This document shows, one piece after another, positions 1-8,335 of a DNA stretch of 35,232 nucleotides. The notes under the pieces were generated by a model. That model was given only the letters and a program-made list of their open reading frames with translations, was not told the origin of the DNA and ran no database searches. Position 1 is the stretch's first letter. Each line of letters opens with the position of its first letter. Source of the DNA: Paraglaciecola hydrolytica (GTDB taxonomy: Bacteria > Pseudomonadota > Gammaproteobacteria > Enterobacterales > Alteromonadaceae); assembly GCF_001565895.1 (NCBI RefSeq), contig NZ_LSNE01000005.1:389525-424756 (forward strand), read 5' to 3'. The translations under genes were made by a program, and so were the position numbers.

Positions 1-483
1 GGCAAGGGTAATTAGAGCCAGTAGAAACAAGCCAAACAACATAGGATAACGGCCTAATGGGCTACGGCAGGCGCCTTCGTATATCGCCAAACCACCAAAA
101 ATCAACAGCAAGCCACGGGTGATCGCTTCACTAACACTGAGCTCCAGCACGTTGTTATCAATCAAATAGATTGCTGCGCCGTGATAATAAATCAAGCCAA
201 GCAAAAAGAATCCGCTGATCCAAGTGGTGTAGGCTTCCCATTTAAACCAATGGAGTTTTTCGGGTATTTGTTGGGGGCCATACGCGTATTTGGCCACTTC
301 GTAAAAGCCGCCGCCGTGTACCGCCCATAAATCCCCTTTAATGCCTTGCTGCTTTTTATGCTCTGGCGGTGAGCGTAAATTGTTATCTAGCCAGATAAAA
401 TAAAACGATGCACCTATCCACGCCACGCCAGCAATGACATGAAACCAACGAACAAATAAACTGATCCAATCAAACCAGGGCAT
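1..483 (-). CDS. puuD: PuuD-type membrane urate oxidase (urate hydroxylase), C-terminus cut by window edge
   Basis: I translated this partial gene by hand from the ATG complementary to 481-483. It reads for 161 codons with no stop and runs off the left edge. It starts MPWFDWISLFVRWFHVIAG and continues with VAWIGASFYFIWLDNN, a charged loop, then at least three more hydrophobic helices. This matches the N-terminal membrane domain of the PuuD family (Urate_ox_N), which normally has about eight helices and a C-terminal cytochrome c domain; that part lies outside the window. The family oxidises urate to 5-hydroxyisourate and passes electrons to cytochrome c and the respiratory chain. An AAGGA ribosome site lies 7 nt before the start, and the guaD stop is 14 nt upstream, so it is the last visible gene of the purine operon. 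UraH next door consumes its product. Family call is confident; the heme domain cannot be checked. Confidence 0.88.
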   Translation of the reverse strand, partial: MPWFDWISLFVRWFHVIAGVAWIGASFYFIWLDNNLRSPPEHKKQQGIKGDLWAVHGGGFYEVAKYAYGPQQIPEKLHWFKWEAYTTWISGFFLLGLIYYHGAAIYLIDNNVLELSVSEAITRGLLLIFGGLAIYEGACRSPLGRYPMLFGLFLLALITLA

Positions 484-497
484 GATATTTCCTTCTT

Positions 498-1832
498 CTA
501 GTTATGTTGCCTAGCGGCTTGGTAAACGGGCTTACCCGCAATATAGGTTGCTACCGTTGCGCGGTCGTCACCTAAAATACTTAAAGCAAAAATCAAATCT
601 TGTGGGCTGTTGTGGTGTTTAAATCTTAGCTCGGTGAGCTCATCAAACAACGGATCGAGGATCACAAAGTCTGCATCGCTGCCCGGATTTAAGTTACCAA
701 TTTGCTGTTCTAAGCCTAAACCCACAGCTGCACCTTGGGTCATTAAATACAAACCATGCATGGGATCAAGCTGATTACCGCGTAATTGACAAACTTTGTA
801 GGCCTCACCAAGGGTTTTGAGCATACTAAAACTAGTACCGCCACCCACGTCTGTTGCTAACATCACGGGAATGTTATGTTGCTCAGCTTGAGCCAAGTTA
901 AACAAACCACTACCTAAAAATAAGTTAGAGGTAGGGCAAAAGGCGATACTTGCGCCGCGCTCGGCGAGGCACTGCCATTCGTCTTTTTCAAGATGAATGG
1001 CATGACCAAACACCGCACCTTGGCGCACTAAGCCAAAATGATCATAGACATCTAAATAATGTTTATGTTTAGGGTAGAGGGATTTTACCCACGCAATCTC
1101 GTTATGGTTTTCACTTAAGTGGCTTTGAATAAATACACTGGGATATTGCTGAGCTAACTCACCCAAAACTGCCAGTTGTGCCTCTGAACTGGTAGGTGCA
1201 AAGCGAGGAGTGATCACATAATGCAGGCGGTCTTTACCATGCCAAGTTTTGATTAATTCAGCGCTGTCACGCTGGGCTGTTTGTGGAGAATCTTGTAACC
1301 AGTCGGGGCAGTTTCTGTCCATACAAACTTTGCCGGCCATCAATAACATATTGTGTTTTTGTGCAGCTTCAAACAAAGCATCTGCAGCACATTTATGCAC
1401 TGACGAATAGACCATGGCCGAGGTCGTCCCGTGGCGATAAAGTTGACGTAAAAACACATCGGCCATGGCTCGGGCATAGGTGTAATCGGCAAACTTGTTT
1501 TCAGTGGGAAAAGTGTAATCTGTCAGCCAATCGAGCAGCTGTTCGCCAAAGCTAGCAAGCATTTCTGTCTGGGGAAAGTGCATATGGCTGTCAATAAAAC
1601 CCGGTAACAGTAATTTGCCACTGTAGTCTTGTATATCTAGCTTATCATATTGATTTATATTGTTTTTATAATCTCCGGTAAATATGACTTTCCCGTCACG
1701 CGTAACCAATAATCCATCCTCAAAGTAACAATAATCATCTTTAGGGGAAGTTGTGGCCTTAGCAAAATGCAGTATTTTTGCACGGTAGCCTTTGAGCCCA
1801 ATTAAAGGATTGTGTTGAACATCAACTAACAT
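498..1832 (-). CDS. guaD: Guanine deaminase
   Basis: This 444-residue amidohydrolase converts guanine to xanthine, feeding the xanthine dehydrogenase of the same operon. Visible metal-site motifs are PGFIDSHMHFPQ (the HxH pair near residue 85), QSHLSENHNEI (third His region and catalytic Glu) and ATDVGGGTSFSML (Asp ligand). The stretch GEQLLDWLTDYTFPTE is typical of GuaD. Length agrees with E. coli GuaD (439 residues). A TTG three bases upstream is also in frame, but the ATG at 1832 overlaps the uraH stop as TGATG, the usual translational-coupling arrangement, so I chose the ATG. It is followed 14 nt later by puuD. Family assignment is firm; substrate is inferred from motifs and operon context. 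Confidence 0.93.
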   Translation of the reverse strand: MLVDVQHNPLIGLKGYRAKILHFAKATTSPKDDYCYFEDGLLVTRDGKVIFTGDYKNNINQYDKLDIQDYSGKLLLPGFIDSHMHFPQTEMLASFGEQLLDWLTDYTFPTENKFADYTYARAMADVFLRQLYRHGTTSAMVYSSVHKCAADALFEAAQKHNMLLMAGKVCMDRNCPDWLQDSPQTAQRDSAELIKTWHGKDRLHYVITPRFAPTSSEAQLAVLGELAQQYPSVFIQSHLSENHNEIAWVKSLYPKHKHYLDVYDHFGLVRQGAVFGHAIHLEKDEWQCLAERGASIAFCPTSNLFLGSGLFNLAQAEQHNIPVMLATDVGGGTSFSMLKTLGEAYKVCQLRGNQLDPMHGLYLMTQGAAVGLGLEQQIGNLNPGSDADFVILDPLFDELTELRFKHHNSPQDLIFALSILGDDRATVATYIAGKPVYQAARQHN

Positions 1833-2158
1833 CAACTACCCCGGTAACTGCTAAAACCATAAGGCGAAATCAGCAGCGGCACATGGTAGTGGCCACCGTT
1901 TTCGATTAACTCGAAATGAATATCCACATAGGGATAAAAGGCTGCCTGATGATGACTCATTAGGTAGTCTTTGGTATGAAAACGTAGCTGATAAATGCCT
2001 GCAGTAAATACCGTATCTTGCCATTGATTACAGCGACCATCGTCATTGGTGCTGGCTTCAATAGTCTTGCCTTGTGGGGTAAAGAGGGTGAGCGGCATGT
2101 TAGACGCAGGTTTACCCAGTGTGGTGTCTAATACATGGCTAGAAAGACTGATACTCAT
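1832..2158 (-). CDS. uraH: 5-Hydroxyisourate hydrolase (transthyretin-like)
   Basis: This 108-residue protein hydrolyses 5-hydroxyisourate, the unstable product of urate oxidation, to OHCU. It begins SLSSHVLDTTLGKPA, carrying the N-terminal His of the HIUase active site. It ends in the diagnostic YRGS tetrapeptide that separates true hydrolases from transthyretin; the HYHVPLLISPYGFSSYRGS C-terminus is intact. Length is normal for the family (about 110). The ATG lies 1 nt after the uraD stop, and its own TGA overlaps the guaD ATG, so translation of the three genes is probably coupled. The protein has no signal peptide and should act in the cytoplasm. Confidence is high. Confidence 0.95.
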   Translation of the reverse strand: MSISLSSHVLDTTLGKPASNMPLTLFTPQGKTIEASTNDDGRCNQWQDTVFTAGIYQLRFHTKDYLMSHHQAAFYPYVDIHFELIENGGHYHVPLLISPYGFSSYRGS

Positions 2159-2159
2159 G

Positions 2160-2666
2160 TTAGTCCTGTAATCCTTTGTTAATGCGTAATTGGGTGATCT
2201 TTAACTGCTCTGCCGCGGCTAATGCAATTTCAGTGGCAGTGTCATTGACTATTCTGCTTTGTAAGGCGTTTAACATGGTTTGAGCGCTTAGGCCGGTGGC
2301 ACAGATAATAAAAATAAAACCATGTTTATCCAGATAGTCATGATTCAGTTTATGGAGTGTTTGTAGTGTGGCTTCGTCGGCAATGCTAGCACCTTGTTGC
2401 TCATTGCTGGCTAGATTTTTAGTGGCAGCATATTTGGCTCGTAAAGTAGCAACATCACCTATCATCGGATGACCTTCAAAGGCTTCAAGATAATCACTTT
2501 CTTTACATTGCTGCCATGCGGTTTGACTGTGGTCGAGCAGACTGGCTAAGTCTTTGTAAGGCATAGATTCAACCATTAACTCACACCAATAAGCCGCTAC
2601 ACAGCATTGGCTAAACCAGGTAAAAGCCTCATCGTTATTCATTTTATTAAGGTCATTCAGAGTCAT
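2160..2666 (-). CDS. uraD: 2-Oxo-4-hydroxy-4-carboxy-5-ureidoimidazoline (OHCU) decarboxylase
   Basis: This 168-residue enzyme decarboxylates OHCU stereospecifically to S-allantoin. The start MTLNDLNKMN resembles other bacterial UraD proteins. The catalytic-His motif appears as EGHPMIGD near residue 70. The second half has the typical HGFIFIICATG and LKITQLRINKGL segments. The ATG at 2666 is 13 nt after the xdhC stop with only a weak GAGAA site; a downstream ATG (MNNDEAF) has no better site, so the longer start is kept. It is an all-helical cytoplasmic protein acting between UraH and PuuE in the pathway. Confidence is high. Confidence 0.93.
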   Translation of the reverse strand: MTLNDLNKMNNDEAFTWFSQCCVAAYWCELMVESMPYKDLASLLDHSQTAWQQCKESDYLEAFEGHPMIGDVATLRAKYAATKNLASNEQQGASIADEATLQTLHKLNHDYLDKHGFIFIICATGLSAQTMLNALQSRIVNDTATEIALAAAEQLKITQLRINKGLQD

Positions 2667-2679
2667 CTTTTGTTCTCTG

Positions 2680-3573
2680 TTAATTTTTACTGTTTAGCGC
2701 GGTGACAAGTTGCTGATTTGTGCGCCACTGTTGTTTTTGTTCAACTTGAGTTGTTTTAGGCGCACTTAAGTACTGCATTAATTGTGCTGCAATAGAAACT
2801 GCGACGTTAATAGGCTCTTTACCCGGAACTGTCAGTAAACCCACTGGGCTGATTAAACGCTCAATGGTAGCGGATGCAACACCTTGATGGGCGAGCTTGG
2901 TGCAAAAACGTCGAGCTTTAGTCGCTGAACCTATCATGCCCACATAAGCACAATCTGGACGGGCTAATGCGGCATCAACCAAGGCAAAATCCAGTTGATG
3001 ATTATGGGTCATGATTAAAACCCAACTCTGTGCGGGCAGTTTTTTAAGACTGTCAACAGGCTCGTCGCTGACTACACACTTAACATTCGAGGGCAGTTTA
3101 TTGTGTTGTAAGGCTTGCTCAAACATGGCCTGACGTTCATCTATCCACTGAATCTGCAGGGGTAATTGGGCCAATATTGGGATCAAAGCTTGGGCCACAT
3201 GGCCTGCACCAAATACTGCAATATGTTGGGTATGGCTTACAAAAACTTCAAACAGCACGTTGGTGGCACCACCGCAACATTGAGCTAATTTGCTCGAAAG
3301 GGGATAGTGCTCGACGGTTTGCTGGTTTTGCTTGTTGTTTGGCTGCTTTGATAAACAGGCCGCAACGAGTAACTCTCGGGCACGTTGGGTCACAATATGC
3401 TCGAGATTACCACCGCCTATGGTGTCATAGGTACTGTCATCACAGACCAGCATTTTAGTGCCGCCATCACGAGGAGTAGAGCCCGCTGTAGCAAGTAAAG
3501 TCACTAATACATAACTCTGACCTTGTTGTTGGCATTGATGCAGGGCATCAAACCACGTGCGGGCTTTGCTCAT
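2680..3573 (-). CDS. xdhC: Xanthine dehydrogenase accessory protein XdhC
   Basis: This 297-residue protein belongs to the XdhC/CoxI family. Members bind molybdenum cofactor, help in its sulfuration, and insert it into the XdhB subunit without being part of the final enzyme. The N-terminal domain has LLATAGSTPRDGGTKMLV and the Cys-containing LAQCCGGATNVLFEVF, where a conserved Cys is implicated in cofactor handling. The C-terminal half opens with a Rossmann-type VFGAGHVAQALI and contains GMIGSATKARRF. Length is typical. Its ATG overlaps the xdhB stop by 4 nt (ATGA), with a GGAG site 8 nt upstream. Position directly after xdhAB is the standard order. Confidence 0.93.
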   Translation of the reverse strand: MSKARTWFDALHQCQQQGQSYVLVTLLATAGSTPRDGGTKMLVCDDSTYDTIGGGNLEHIVTQRARELLVAACLSKQPNNKQNQQTVEHYPLSSKLAQCCGGATNVLFEVFVSHTQHIAVFGAGHVAQALIPILAQLPLQIQWIDERQAMFEQALQHNKLPSNVKCVVSDEPVDSLKKLPAQSWVLIMTHNHQLDFALVDAALARPDCAYVGMIGSATKARRFCTKLAHQGVASATIERLISPVGLLTVPGKEPINVAVSIAAQLMQYLSAPKTTQVEQKQQWRTNQQLVTALNSKN

Positions 3574-5969
3574 GCCTTTTGCTCCGCTGATTCAACCTGG
3601 CGCTCCGCTGATTCAAAGTGGCGCTCAGCAGTTTTAACCCGGTAATCCATTGCTTGCTGTACCGCCCAAAATACTTTTTCTGGCGTAGCAGGAACAGGCA
3701 ACTGTGGATCAAGTTGGTAGTCAGTAATGCTCGATATGGCATCTTTAAGGGCACACCATACTGAGTTAGCCAACATAAAGGGTGGTTCACCCACAGCTTT
3801 GGAATGGTAAATACTGTCTTCGTCATTGGCTCGTGGATAAAGCGCCACGTTAAAAATTGCCGGTGTATCACCAATCGCTGGGATCTTATAGGTCGCAGGA
3901 TTATTGCTGATCAACTTGCCTTGTTTATCCCACAATAATTCTTCGCTGGTTAACCAGCCCATGCCCTGGATAAATCCTCCTTCAATCTGCCCAATATCAA
4001 TAGCAGGATTAATACTCGTACCCACATCATGTAGAATATCCACACGATCAACTTTGTATTCGCCGGTTAGGGTATCGATAGACACTTCAGAACAACTGGC
4101 GCCATAAGCAAAATAAAAGAAGGGGCGGCCCTTACCGGTTGTGCGGTCGTAATAGATTTTTGGGGTTTTATAGAACCCTGTGGCGCTTAGCGAAATCCGC
4201 GCAAAATAGGCTTGCTGAATTAAGTCTACAAAGGCAATGCTGTTGTCGCCACAGTTAACTTGTTGCCCTGCAAACTCAACCGTTGTGGGATCGGCGTTAA
4301 ATTGCTGGGCATAAAGTTCTGCCAAACGTTGTTTAATGGTGATACAAGCATTTTGCGCCGCTTTACCGTTTAAGTCGGTGCCGCTCGATGCCGCTGTGGG
4401 TGAAGTATTAGGTACTTTATCTGTGCGGGTAGAGGTGACTTCTATCCAACTTAAAGGCACGCCAAATTCGTTAGCCACGATTTGACCAATTTTGGTGTGC
4501 AAACCTTGGCCCATTTCCGTACCACCGTGGTTTATTTGCATACTGCCATCGGTATAAACATGTAACAAAGCACCGGCTTGGTTTAGATGTTGGGCGGTAA
4601 ACGAGATGCCAAATTTAACGGGCGTGAGGGCCAAACCTTTTTTGATGATGGGGCTAGTGGCATTAAATTGTGTGATCGCCTCACGTCTGGCCCAGTAATC
4701 ACTGGAAGTTGTTAGTTTATCGAGAATGTCTTTCGTTAAATTGTGCTCGATTACCATGCCATAAGGCGTGGTATTACGCTGTTTGTCGTCATAGAGATTA
4801 CGTAAACGCACTGTCAGTGGGTCTTCTCTCAGTTTACGGGCAATAGCGTCTAACATGGCTTCAGCCACTATCATGCCTTGTGGGCCGCCAAAACCGCGAT
4901 AGGCCGTATGGGATACTTGATTAGTGCGGCAACGATGACCTTCAATATAACAATCAGCTAAATAATAGGTATTGTCACAATGGAACATGGCGCGATCGAC
5001 AATGGCGTCAGACAAATCTGGTGAGTGACCGCAGTTACCATTAATTTCTACATGAGTGGCTTGGATCACACCGAGCTTATCAAAACCTACTGTATAACGA
5101 TTTTCAAAAGGATGACGTTTGCCGGTGGCTTGCATGTCTTGCATACGGGGTAAACGTAGTTTAACCGCGACTTTATTGCGACTAGCCAGTAAAGCGGCAA
5201 GACAGGCCCATTGGGCGGCTTGGGTTTCTTTTCCGCCAAAACCGCCACCCATACGGCGCATATCCACCACGACTTTATGTAATTTTATGCCCAGTACTTC
5301 GGCAATGAGTTTTTGCACCTCGCTAGGGTGCTGGCTTGAGGTATAAACCAACATGCGATCTTGTTCTTCTGGGATCGCTAGTGAAACTTGACCTTCGAGA
5401 TACAAATGTTCTTGACCACCAATGATTAACTCGCCAGATACTTGATGTTGGCTTTGTTGATAGTGAGTAGCAAAATCACCTTGGCGGATAAAGTGAGGTG
5501 GGCGTACATAATTATCTTGGGCTTTGGCATCGGCGATGGTTAAACAAGCTGCACTTGCATCAATAATGATTTTTGCCTTAAGTGCCGCCTGTCGAGCGAG
5601 GTTCACGCTAGTGGCTAACACTGCGAATATCGGCTGGCCATTGAATAAAATTTCTTTATGAGCTAGTACAGGATCCCCTTTAAATACTGGGCCTATGTCG
5701 ATATGGCCGGGCACATCTTCAACGGTGATGACGTCAATTACGCCTTCGCTACTGCGTACAGCGCTGAGATCTACCGAGGTAATAATTCCACTACTGACTT
5801 GGCTTAAACCCACTGCTGCATGATGAAAATTGGCTGGCTCGGGCATGTCGTCTACATAACGAGCTTGCCCACTAACCTGACGATCGGCACTTTCATGTTT
5901 ATGGCTTTTACCGGCGATTTGAGCACTAGGTAATTGAGTATTGGCACTGCTGGCGATTAGTTTACGCAT
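3570..5969 (-). CDS. xdhB: Xanthine dehydrogenase, molybdopterin-binding subunit
   Basis: This roughly 799-residue subunit carries the molybdenum cofactor and oxidises hypoxanthine and xanthine to urate. Family motifs are visible in order: SGQARYVDDMPEP near the N-terminus, GGGFGGKETQ, AYRGFGGPQG, GTEMGQGLHTK, and the late AVGEPPFMLA that holds the catalytic Glu. I moved the start from an upstream ATG at 5984 to the ATG at 5969. The latter has a GGAGG site 6 nt upstream and overlaps the xdhA stop by 8 nt. The last 25 residues (7-residue repeats around SAERQVESAEQKA) are an unusual charged tail beyond the expected C-terminus, encoded by a 21-bp tandem repeat. It should pair with XdhA. Confidence 0.94.
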   Translation of the reverse strand: MRKLIASSANTQLPSAQIAGKSHKHESADRQVSGQARYVDDMPEPANFHHAAVGLSQVSSGIITSVDLSAVRSSEGVIDVITVEDVPGHIDIGPVFKGDPVLAHKEILFNGQPIFAVLATSVNLARQAALKAKIIIDASAACLTIADAKAQDNYVRPPHFIRQGDFATHYQQSQHQVSGELIIGGQEHLYLEGQVSLAIPEEQDRMLVYTSSQHPSEVQKLIAEVLGIKLHKVVVDMRRMGGGFGGKETQAAQWACLAALLASRNKVAVKLRLPRMQDMQATGKRHPFENRYTVGFDKLGVIQATHVEINGNCGHSPDLSDAIVDRAMFHCDNTYYLADCYIEGHRCRTNQVSHTAYRGFGGPQGMIVAEAMLDAIARKLREDPLTVRLRNLYDDKQRNTTPYGMVIEHNLTKDILDKLTTSSDYWARREAITQFNATSPIIKKGLALTPVKFGISFTAQHLNQAGALLHVYTDGSMQINHGGTEMGQGLHTKIGQIVANEFGVPLSWIEVTSTRTDKVPNTSPTAASSGTDLNGKAAQNACITIKQRLAELYAQQFNADPTTVEFAGQQVNCGDNSIAFVDLIQQAYFARISLSATGFYKTPKIYYDRTTGKGRPFFYFAYGASCSEVSIDTLTGEYKVDRVDILHDVGTSINPAIDIGQIEGGFIQGMGWLTSEELLWDKQGKLISNNPATYKIPAIGDTPAIFNVALYPRANDEDSIYHSKAVGEPPFMLANSVWCALKDAISSITDYQLDPQLPVPATPEKVFWAVQQAMDYRVKTAERHFESAERQVESAEQKA
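3581..3622 (-). repeat. 21-bp tandem duplication in the 3' end of xdhB
   Basis: Two adjacent 21-bp units beginning GCTCCGCTGATTCAA on the plus strand differ at 2 positions. A third, more diverged unit follows at 3623-3643. On the coding strand they give heptads of the type (F/V)ESAER(H/Q), making a charged, helix-prone tail. The repeat preserves the reading frame and ends just before the xdhC overlap. It probably arose by slippage. Confidence 0.75.
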
Positions 5970-7449
5970 GATCTGCCTCCACATTAAGTGTTGGGATCTG
6001 AACTACTCGTGTCGCTATGATCTGACTGTGGCTATTAGTTTGTAGCCAAAACCTGCGCCATAAACTGACTAACATGGCTTGGCGATATTCTTTACTGGCA
6101 CGCACATCATCAATAGGCTGAAATGACTGACTCAATAAGGTTTTACCTAACTCAAAAGTGGCAGCGTCAGACCAATTATGCGCTTTGAGCAAAGTATCTA
6201 GGTCAATACTCACAGGCGTTGCAGCCACACCACCAAAACCACAGCTTAGGCTGACAACTTTGTTGTTATTTAACTCAAGATTAAATACCGCACACACGGC
6301 GGAAATGTCATCTTCCATGCGTTTAGACACTTTGTATGCTTGTAAGTGGCTATTGTTCTTTAAAAAGGGCAGGAAGATCCCTTCAATCCATTCACCTTGT
6401 TGCATTGCTGTCTTACGATAATCGAGGAAAAATTCGTTAGCTTTAACACTGCGCCGAGTATGCCCGTTATCTAGCTCAATCGTGGCATTCAGGGCTAATA
6501 ATACTGGCGGCATATCGCCAATTGGCGAAGCATTGGCCACGTTACCACCAAGACTCGCTTGATTTCGCACGGGGTGAGAAGCAAAACGGCTGAACAACTC
6601 ACTCAAGGTTGGAAAATATTGCAACAAGCTAGCTTCGATATCGCTTAAGGGCAGGGCGGCACCAATCATAAGGCCATGGTCTTGCACTTTGAGTTGCTTC
6701 AGCTCCGTAACGTTACTAAGAGAAATTAAACGCTCAAATTGTTTTAGTTGCTGGGTCACTTGCAAGGCTAAATCTGTACTGCCGGCAAATAAAGGGGCGG
6801 TAGGATATGCTTTGATCGCCGCAGCTAATGAGGATCTGTTTGTTGGCGTTAATAAGTGACTATCATCATTTTCGTTTATTGTTAGGCTTTGTAATTGCTC
6901 AATGGTCTGTTGTTCATTGTGGCTAAAGTGATCTATTTGTTTATTTTTTTTATTCGCGCAGGCATGCAGAGTGGCGTCAATAATGGGCCGATAACCAGTG
7001 CAGCGGCATAAATTACCTGACAGAGCATGTTCGACCACAGGGCGATTAACGTCGATGTCCTGATGATATAAGGCAAACATTGACATGATAAAACCTGGGG
7101 TACAAAAGCCACACTGTGAGCCATGATGGTCCACCATACTTTGTTGCACAGGGTGGAGTTTGTCGCCTTTGGCTAGATGTTCAACGCTAATTAACTGTTT
7201 ACCCTGCAAGGCAGACATAAAGGTAATACAGCTATTGATAGCGCGGTAATGCAGTTTTGCCGGTTTGTTGTTGCCAGTAGTTTCACTTACTTCAGCCAGT
7301 ACCACGGTACAAGCACCACAATCGCCAGAGGCGCAACCTTCTTTGCTACCGCATAGTTGTTTATCTTCGCGCAAGTAATTAAGCACCGTAAGATCGGCTT
7401 GAGTGGGGCTGAATTCAATAAGTTTGTCGTTTAGTAAAAAACGTAACAT
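5962..7449 (-). CDS. xdhA: Xanthine dehydrogenase, iron-sulfur/FAD subunit
   Basis: This 495-residue subunit passes electrons from the molybdenum centre to NAD+. The N-terminal plant-type [2Fe-2S] domain has CGSKEGCASGDCGACTVV (Cys39, 44, 47 in my numbering). The second helical [2Fe-2S] domain has QCGFCTPGFIMSM and NLCRCTGYRPI. The FAD domain shows LFAGSTDLALQV and NQASLGGNVANASPIGD. An in-frame ATG at 7470 would add seven residues but has no ribosome site. The ATG at 7449 has GAGG 4 nt upstream, and MLRFLLNDKLIEF aligns with the usual start of this family, so I use it. This is the first gene of the minus-strand operon, 75 bp from the RutR-like operator. Confidence 0.94.
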   Translation of the reverse strand: MLRFLLNDKLIEFSPTQADLTVLNYLREDKQLCGSKEGCASGDCGACTVVLAEVSETTGNNKPAKLHYRAINSCITFMSALQGKQLISVEHLAKGDKLHPVQQSMVDHHGSQCGFCTPGFIMSMFALYHQDIDVNRPVVEHALSGNLCRCTGYRPIIDATLHACANKKNKQIDHFSHNEQQTIEQLQSLTINENDDSHLLTPTNRSSLAAAIKAYPTAPLFAGSTDLALQVTQQLKQFERLISLSNVTELKQLKVQDHGLMIGAALPLSDIEASLLQYFPTLSELFSRFASHPVRNQASLGGNVANASPIGDMPPVLLALNATIELDNGHTRRSVKANEFFLDYRKTAMQQGEWIEGIFLPFLKNNSHLQAYKVSKRMEDDISAVCAVFNLELNNNKVVSLSCGFGGVAATPVSIDLDTLLKAHNWSDAATFELGKTLLSQSFQPIDDVRASKEYRQAMLVSLWRRFWLQTNSHSQIIATRVVQIPTLNVEADHA

Positions 7450-7508
7450 GGTGCCTCGACGAATTTGCATTTAAATCATGATTGCTATTATCACGATAGA
7501 TTAATTCA

Positions 7509-7539
7509 ATTACAATCAAAAACCAGACCACTTGGTCAA
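7509..7539 (-). promoter_or_regulatory. Candidate sigma70 promoter of the xdh-pur operon
   Basis: On the minus strand TTGACC (7539-7534) could be a -35 element and TGTAAT (7514-7509) a -10 element. The 19-nt spacer is longer than ideal. It would begin transcription about 50-60 nt upstream of the xdhA start. The proposed -35 coincides with one half of the RutR-like operator, so a bound repressor would block it. This is pattern matching only. Confidence 0.35.
7524..7539. promoter_or_regulatory. RutR-type operator in the xdhA / tetR divergent region
   Basis: The sequence CAGACCA-CT-TGGTCAA matches the RutR consensus TTGACCA-nn-TGGTCAA at 12 of 14 defined positions, and one half-site is perfect. 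The adjacent plus-strand gene encodes a RutR-like TetR protein. In E. coli RutR senses uracil/thymine and is reported to regulate both pyrimidine and purine catabolic genes. Here the site sits between the divergent genes and overlaps a possible -35 box of xdhA, so control of the purine operon and perhaps autoregulation are inferred. Confidence 0.7.
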
Positions 7540-7647
7540 GAGTGGGGTTGTTATTGCTTTTTCTTACATAATTGATGCACAGTCACTATGTAAAATAGAC
7601 AAATTAAGCACCAGTGAACAGATAAGCTTTTAATGATTGGAAATAAA

Positions 7648-8295
7648 ATGAAGCAAAAGGAATACCTAAAGGACGATACGATAGGAGCGCTTAATCGCCA
7701 TAAAATTTTGGCGGCCGCTGAGCAGGAGTTTGCGCTCAATGGCTTTGCTGGTACGCGTGTTCAGCAAATTGCTGATCGTGCACAGTTACCTAAAACCAAT
7801 GTGCTATATTATTTCAAAAGTAAAGAAGGACTTTATTTAGCCTTGCTTGAGGATATTCTAAGTTTATGGAACGGCCAGTTTGATGAAGCAACGGCAGAAG
7901 ATGACCCAGCAACCGTATTAGCTAACTATATTCGCGATAAGATGGAGATTTCTCGTACTCGTCCAGACGCATCCAAAATCTTTGCTCTAGAAATAATCAA
8001 TGGTGCACCAAACCTGAGCAGCTTTTTTAAGGACCAACACGCGAGTTGGATGAAGGACAGAGTAAATGTTATTCAACAATGGATAGATGCGGGTAAACTA
8101 GCGGTAAAAGATCCATACTATCTATTGTTTAATATTTGGGCGACATCCCAACATTACGCTGATTTTTCGGCACAAATCACCGGACTCAGAGGAAAACCTA
8201 TGGGATCCGAAGATTATGCGGATGCTACGCAAAATTTAGTTGAACTTATTCTAGTGGGCTGTGGGCTAAAGGTTCCAGATGTTAATAATAGCTGA
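7648..8295 (+). CDS. RutR-like TetR-family regulator of purine catabolism
   Basis: This protein of about 215 residues has an N-terminal TetR helix-turn-helix: AAAEQEFALNGFAGTRVQQI followed by TNVLYYFKSKEGLYLALL. Its C-terminal ligand domain resembles E. coli RutR: PDASKIFALEIINGAPNL, then WIDAGKLAVKDPYYLLFNIW and ATSQHYADFSAQI. RutR binds a pyrimidine ligand; the ligand here is unknown and might be a purine intermediate. Two ATGs are in frame, at 7633 and 7648. I prefer 7648 because a GGA lies 6 nt upstream, whereas 7633 has no ribosome site. The gene is divergent from the xdh operon, lies next to a RutR-type operator, and is followed 40 bp later by puuE, probably as one transcript. The name rutR is not given because orthology is untested. 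Confidence 0.87.
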   Translation: MKQKEYLKDDTIGALNRHKILAAAEQEFALNGFAGTRVQQIADRAQLPKTNVLYYFKSKEGLYLALLEDILSLWNGQFDEATAEDDPATVLANYIRDKMEISRTRPDASKIFALEIINGAPNLSSFFKDQHASWMKDRVNVIQQWIDAGKLAVKDPYYLLFNIWATSQHYADFSAQITGLRGKPMGSEDYADATQNLVELILVGCGLKVPDVNNS

Positions 8296-8335
8296 CGAGT
8301 TTATTAGCCATAACATTAAAAATTAAAGGGAAATT

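Noticed and set aside
5119-5346. Plus-strand open frame inside xdhB
   Set aside because: Antisense to a clear coding region, with no ribosome site or recognisable domain; the same holds for the other antisense frames inside known genes.
7450-7470. Longer XdhA start at 7470
   Set aside because: No ribosome site upstream; the family N-terminus begins at MLRFLLN, and GAGG precedes 7449.
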